Origin: Allopontixanthobacter sp041741895
GTDB lineage: Bacteria > Pseudomonadota > Alphaproteobacteria > Sphingomonadales > Sphingomonadaceae
Reading direction: 5' to 3'
Assembly (NCBI GenBank): GCA_041741895.1
Contig: JBGSJO010000028.1
Coordinates: 1-23,607 of the forward strand
Length of the DNA: 23,607 nt
Numbering within the stretch: the first letter of the stretch is position 1; the number at the start of each line of letters is the position of its first letter. The position numbers were made by a program, and so were the translations under genes. This document shows, piece after piece, positions 23,139 to 23,607 of the stretch. Below the pieces are notes generated by a model, which was not told where the DNA came from, did not search any database, and worked only from the letters and a program-made list of their open reading frames with translations.

Positions 23139-23296
23139 CTCAGGGCGGAATCATCAATCGTTAACAAAATCGCTAACCCGCAGAAAAGCGTCACGTGGCA
23201 ATTCTCAATCTGGCTTTGATATTGACATGCCAATTCGGAAATTCGGCTCAAACCCGAATGCTGCGCCTGAGCGTTAACGATTGATGATTTCGCCCT
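23139..23296. repeat. MITE-like element: 23-bp terminal inverted repeats with flanking direct repeats
   Basis: GGGCGGAATCATCAATCGTTAAC at 23143-23165 is repeated in inverse at 23273-23295 with one mismatch in 23. The pair is flanked by ATGGTATAG at 23130-23138 and again at 23297-23305, like a 9-bp target duplication. The 107-base interior has no gene but includes a small ATTCGG/CCGAAT hairpin (23237-23255 region). The stretch from 22,964 to 23,474 has no protein-coding gene that I can support. Confidence 0.55.
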
Positions 23297-23434
23297 ATGG
23301 TATAGTTCGCTAACTCTTCTGTGCTGTTGATAGCTCGGCTAAACGCTGACAACACGTTTCCAGTGTGCGTCGAACTCCAGCACGAAGATTTGCAACCGAA
23401 ATATACCTCGACTCCTTGAAGATCCGAAAAAATA

Positions 23435-23607
23435 GGGGTTGCGTTATAGTCGGGAAGCGATTTTGCATTGGGGCATGATCCGCAGTGGTTTCCTGAGCAA
23501 AGCAGAACGGCTTGAGCTACGAGCTCTGGCGCGGGATGGGCTGAGTGAAGCGCGCGCGGCGCGCCGTGCCAATGCGATCATTCTGCTGGACAAGGGATGG
23601 AGCTGCC
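23435..23607 (+). mobile_element. Left part of an IS630-family insertion sequence
   Basis: The transposase N-terminus begins at 23475. A likely left end is GGGGTTGCGTTATAGTCGGG beginning at 23435, directly after a TA dinucleotide (23433-23434), the target that IS630 elements duplicate. The right end is outside the window, so the boundary cannot be confirmed by matching inverted repeats. Confidence 0.55.
23475..23607 (+). CDS. IS630-family transposase, N-terminal part
   Basis: Forty-four codons are visible from ATG 23475 to the window edge: M-I-R-S-G-F-L-S-K-A-E-R-L-E-L, then a helical A-R-R-A-N-A-I-I-L-L-D-K-G-W-S-C. The R-A-N-A-I-I-L-L-D-x-G-W-S-C segment is the first helix-turn-helix region of IS630 transposases. 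The DDE catalytic core is beyond the edge, so it cannot be told whether the gene is intact. The ribosome-binding site is poor, as usual for transposases. Confidence 0.78.
   Translation, partial: MIRSGFLSKAERLELRALARDGLSEARAARRANAIILLDKGWSC

Noticed and set aside
23129..23165. Sequence resembling a tRNA D-arm (GGTATAGCTCAGGGCGG)
   Set aside because: No anticodon arm, T-arm or acceptor pairing could be found around it, and the same GGTATAG motif recurs 167 bases later as a flanking repeat.

Overview
The window reads as chromosomal DNA of a high-GC alphaproteobacterium, most likely a marine or freshwater member of the Sphingomonadales (Erythrobacteraceae-like). This is inferred from gene content and coding style (FixL/FixJ pair, BigR-type sulfur operon, coupled ATGA gene junctions, LysR-mmsA pair), not from a marker gene. 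There is no rRNA, tRNA or CRISPR array. The coding density is high until about 22,970, after which the sequence becomes AT-richer and repeat-laden and runs into an insertion sequence.

Layout. (1) 1-89: the signal peptide of an exported protein leaving the window. (2) 344-2611, minus strand: a concentrative nucleoside transporter (NupC/CNT) followed closely by a 2-oxoglutarate/Fe(II) oxygenase, divergent from a queuosine-precursor transporter (YhhQ type, 2731-3420). (3) 3556-7985, minus strand: a six-gene reactive-sulfur operon with a BigR/SqrR-like ArsR repressor, a Blh persulfide dioxygenase, two half-size YeeE/YedE (Pmp) transporters, a DUF442 rhodanese/phosphatase-like protein and a SulP anion transporter with a STAS domain. 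The repressor promoter overlaps a 15-bp palindrome, and a related motif precedes the dioxygenase gene. The expected flow is persulfide oxidation to sulfite plus sulfur-species transport, derepressed when the regulator's two cysteines are oxidised. (4) 8252-11840: an oxygen-response block. A 45-codon gene ending inside a long hairpin is divergent from an overlapping fixL-fixJ pair whose sensor keeps the haem-ligating histidine, followed by a small uncharacterised protein divergent from a tandem universal stress protein. TACG(G/C)A half-sites recur in the two divergent promoter regions.

(5) 11981-15668: three genes with 4-bp overlaps encoding a DUF3604 metallohydrolase-like protein, a membrane-anchored PpiC-type isomerase and a HupE/UreJ-like membrane protein. 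This is the best candidate for an undescribed system: three envelope proteins that look co-translated and have no assigned joint function. (6) 15830-19474, minus strand: a Na/Ca-exchanger-family antiporter and a P-type cation ATPase three bases apart, probably a Ca2+ export operon. (7) 19676-22963: a short-chain dehydrogenase, methylmalonate-semialdehyde dehydrogenase (mmsA) and a divergent LysR regulator with a T-N11-A type site over its own start, then a good intrinsic terminator. (8) 22,964-23,607: non-coding DNA with a 23-bp near-perfect inverted-repeat pair flanked by direct repeats (MITE-like) and the left end of an IS630-family element.

All calls come from reading motifs by eye; no database comparison was possible.
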